From an uncultured Jeotgalicoccus sp. (lineage in GTDB: Bacteria > Bacillota > Bacilli > Staphylococcales > Salinicoccaceae): 7,569 bases of DNA. Location: positions 1 through 7,569 of the forward strand of contig CANRKV010000074.1 of assembly GCA_947631305.1 (NCBI GenBank), in the 5' to 3' direction. Of this stretch, positions 6,626 to 7,569 are shown in pieces (positions within the stretch are counted from its first letter, which is position 1; each line of letters opens with the position of its first letter). The notes under the pieces were generated by a model. It did not search any database. It was not told where the DNA came from and was given only the letters and a program-made list of their open reading frames with translations. A program made the position numbers and the translations under genes.

Positions 6626-7569
6626 ATGGCATCACTTAAGAGGGATAAAGGCCTGGATAACACTTTAAAATTGATGAAACAAGGATACCTTTATACAAAA
6701 AATCAGCGTGACCGTTTAAACACTACTGTGTTTGAAACAAAAGTTTTAGGCGGTAAACCATTCGCTGTAGTTACAGGAAAAGAAGGAGCAGAAATGTTCT
6801 ATAACAACGATATCGTTCAGCGTGAGGGTATGCTGCCAAAACGTATCGTCAATACACTTTTCGGTAAAGGTGCCATTCACACAATTGATGGTAAGAAACA
6901 CATCGACAGAAAAGCATTATTTATGAGTTTAATGACTGAAGGAAACCTGAACTACGTACGTGAATTAACACGTACATTATGGCAGGCAAATACTCAGCGT
7001 ATGGAAAGCATGGATGAGGTAAACATTTACCGTGAATCTATCGTTCTGCTGACTAAAGTCGGTACACGCTGGGCAGGAGTACAAGCTCCACCGGAAGATA
7101 TCGAAAAGATCGCAACAGATATGGATATCATGATCGACTCATTCAAAGGACTCGGTGGTGTATTTAAAGGATATAAAGAATCTAAAGCTGCACGCCGCCG
7201 CGTAGAGGACTGGCTTGAAGAGCAGATTCTTGAAACGCGTAAAGGCAATATTCACCCGCCTGAAGGTACAGCACTTTATGAATTCGCGCATTGGGAAGAC
7301 TATCTTGGCAACCCGATGGATTCAAGAAACTGTGCAATCGACTTAATGAACACATTCCGTCCATTAATCGCAATCAACAGATTCGTAGCATTCGGTTTAC
7401 TTGCAATGCATGATAACCCGATTACTCGTGAAAAAATCAAGAGCGAGCCGGACTATGCATACAAGTTTTCACAGGAAGTCCGCCGTTTCTACCCGTTCGT
7501 ACCATTCTTACCTGGTAAAGCTAAAGAAGATATCGACTTCCAGGGTGTTACAATCCCGGCTGGTCATGG
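6626..7569 (+). CDS. oleT: CYP152 P450 peroxygenase, OleT-like fatty acid decarboxylase, 3'-truncated
   Basis: This is a cytosolic heme P450 of the CYP152 family, which uses H2O2 directly rather than a redox partner to oxidise long-chain fatty acids. The closest protein I know is OleT of Jeotgalicoccus sp. ATCC 8456, which decarboxylates fatty acids to 1-alkenes and also hydroxylates them; the 314 codons here align to it from residue 1 without gaps, from memory. Numbering matches OleT: Phe79, His85 (FGKGAIH, 79-85), Ile170, Leu176, the substrate-carboxylate anchor Arg245 followed by Pro246 (NTFRPLIAINR), and the ExxR motif Glu284/Arg287. His85 is typical of decarboxylating OleT; the hydroxylases BSbeta (CypC) and SPalpha have Gln there. 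OleT is 422 residues, so about 108 C-terminal residues, including the heme-ligand cysteine (Cys365 in OleT), lie past the window. It has its own promoter and site for ribosome binding and follows prkC by 66 bases. Arginine codons are mostly CGT, suggesting high expression. Decarboxylase rather than hydroxylase activity is inferred from His85. Confidence 0.93.
   Translation, partial: MASLKRDKGLDNTLKLMKQGYLYTKNQRDRLNTTVFETKVLGGKPFAVVTGKEGAEMFYNNDIVQREGMLPKRIVNTLFGKGAIHTIDGKKHIDRKALFMSLMTEGNLNYVRELTRTLWQANTQRMESMDEVNIYRESIVLLTKVGTRWAGVQAPPEDIEKIATDMDIMIDSFKGLGGVFKGYKESKAARRRVEDWLEEQILETRKGNIHPPEGTALYEFAHWEDYLGNPMDSRNCAIDLMNTFRPLIAINRFVAFGLLAMHDNPITREKIKSEPDYAYKFSQEVRRFYPFVPFLPGKAKEDIDFQGVTIPAGH

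Noticed and set aside
6618..6670. Short leader peptide starting at ATG 6618, overlapping the P450 start
   Set aside because: The ATG is one base from the Shine-Dalgarno, too close for initiation, and the P450 ATG at 6626 has proper spacing.
7027..7373. Two minus-strand open frames opposite the P450 gene
   Set aside because: The plus strand encodes a conserved CYP152 protein across the whole stretch; the reverse frames have no family features.
1..7569. CRISPR array, mobile element, tRNA/rRNA or phage defence system
   Set aside because: No repeat-spacer pattern, transposase, integrase or RNA gene is seen; nearly all bases are used by six recognisable genes.

Overview
The window is a continuous plus-strand gene run from a low-GC Gram-positive bacterium, most likely Staphylococcaceae and probably Jeotgalicoccus or a close relative (Salinicoccus, Macrococcus). 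Two things support this. The Stp/PrkC pair follows the staphylococcal Stp1/Stk1 (PknB) architecture: an approximately 248-residue phosphatase and a 661-residue kinase with three PASTA repeats and a C-terminal domain. The last gene encodes a P450 that aligns without gaps, from memory, to OleT (CYP152L1) of Jeotgalicoccus sp. ATCC 8456.

Layout: 1-1560 is the 3' two thirds of priA (replication restart helicase). 1571-2509 is fmt (methionyl-tRNA formyltransferase). 2506-3807 is rsmB (16S rRNA m5C967 methyltransferase). 3831-4577 is the PP2C phosphatase stp/prpC. 4574-6559 is the PASTA kinase prkC/stk. 6560-6625 is the only real intergenic gap, with a good sigma-A-type promoter and a strong ribosome binding site. 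6626 to the window end is the first 314 codons of the CYP152 P450. There are no RNA genes, mobile elements, CRISPR arrays or attachment sites that I can support.

How the genes work together: the first five are tightly packed (two 4-base stop/start overlaps and gaps of 10 and 23 bases) and look like one housekeeping operon joining replication restart, translation initiation and ribosome modification to a Ser/Thr phosphorylation switch. The kinase senses cell-wall material through its extracellular PASTA repeats and the phosphatase reverses its phosphorylation. Compared with the order I know from Bacillus subtilis and Staphylococcus aureus (priA-def-fmt-rsmB-rlmN-prpC-prkC-rsgA), def and rlmN are absent from their usual slots, and the P450 lies where rsgA would be expected.

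The main item of interest is the P450. It keeps the active-site set Phe79, His85 and Arg245 characteristic of the OleT fatty-acid decarboxylase, so it is predicted to turn fatty acids plus H2O2 into terminal alkenes. Smaller oddities are a kinase glycine loop that is one glycine short, a perfect 11-bp hairpin inside prkC, and an acidic serine-rich insertion in the kinase's extracellular C-terminal domain.
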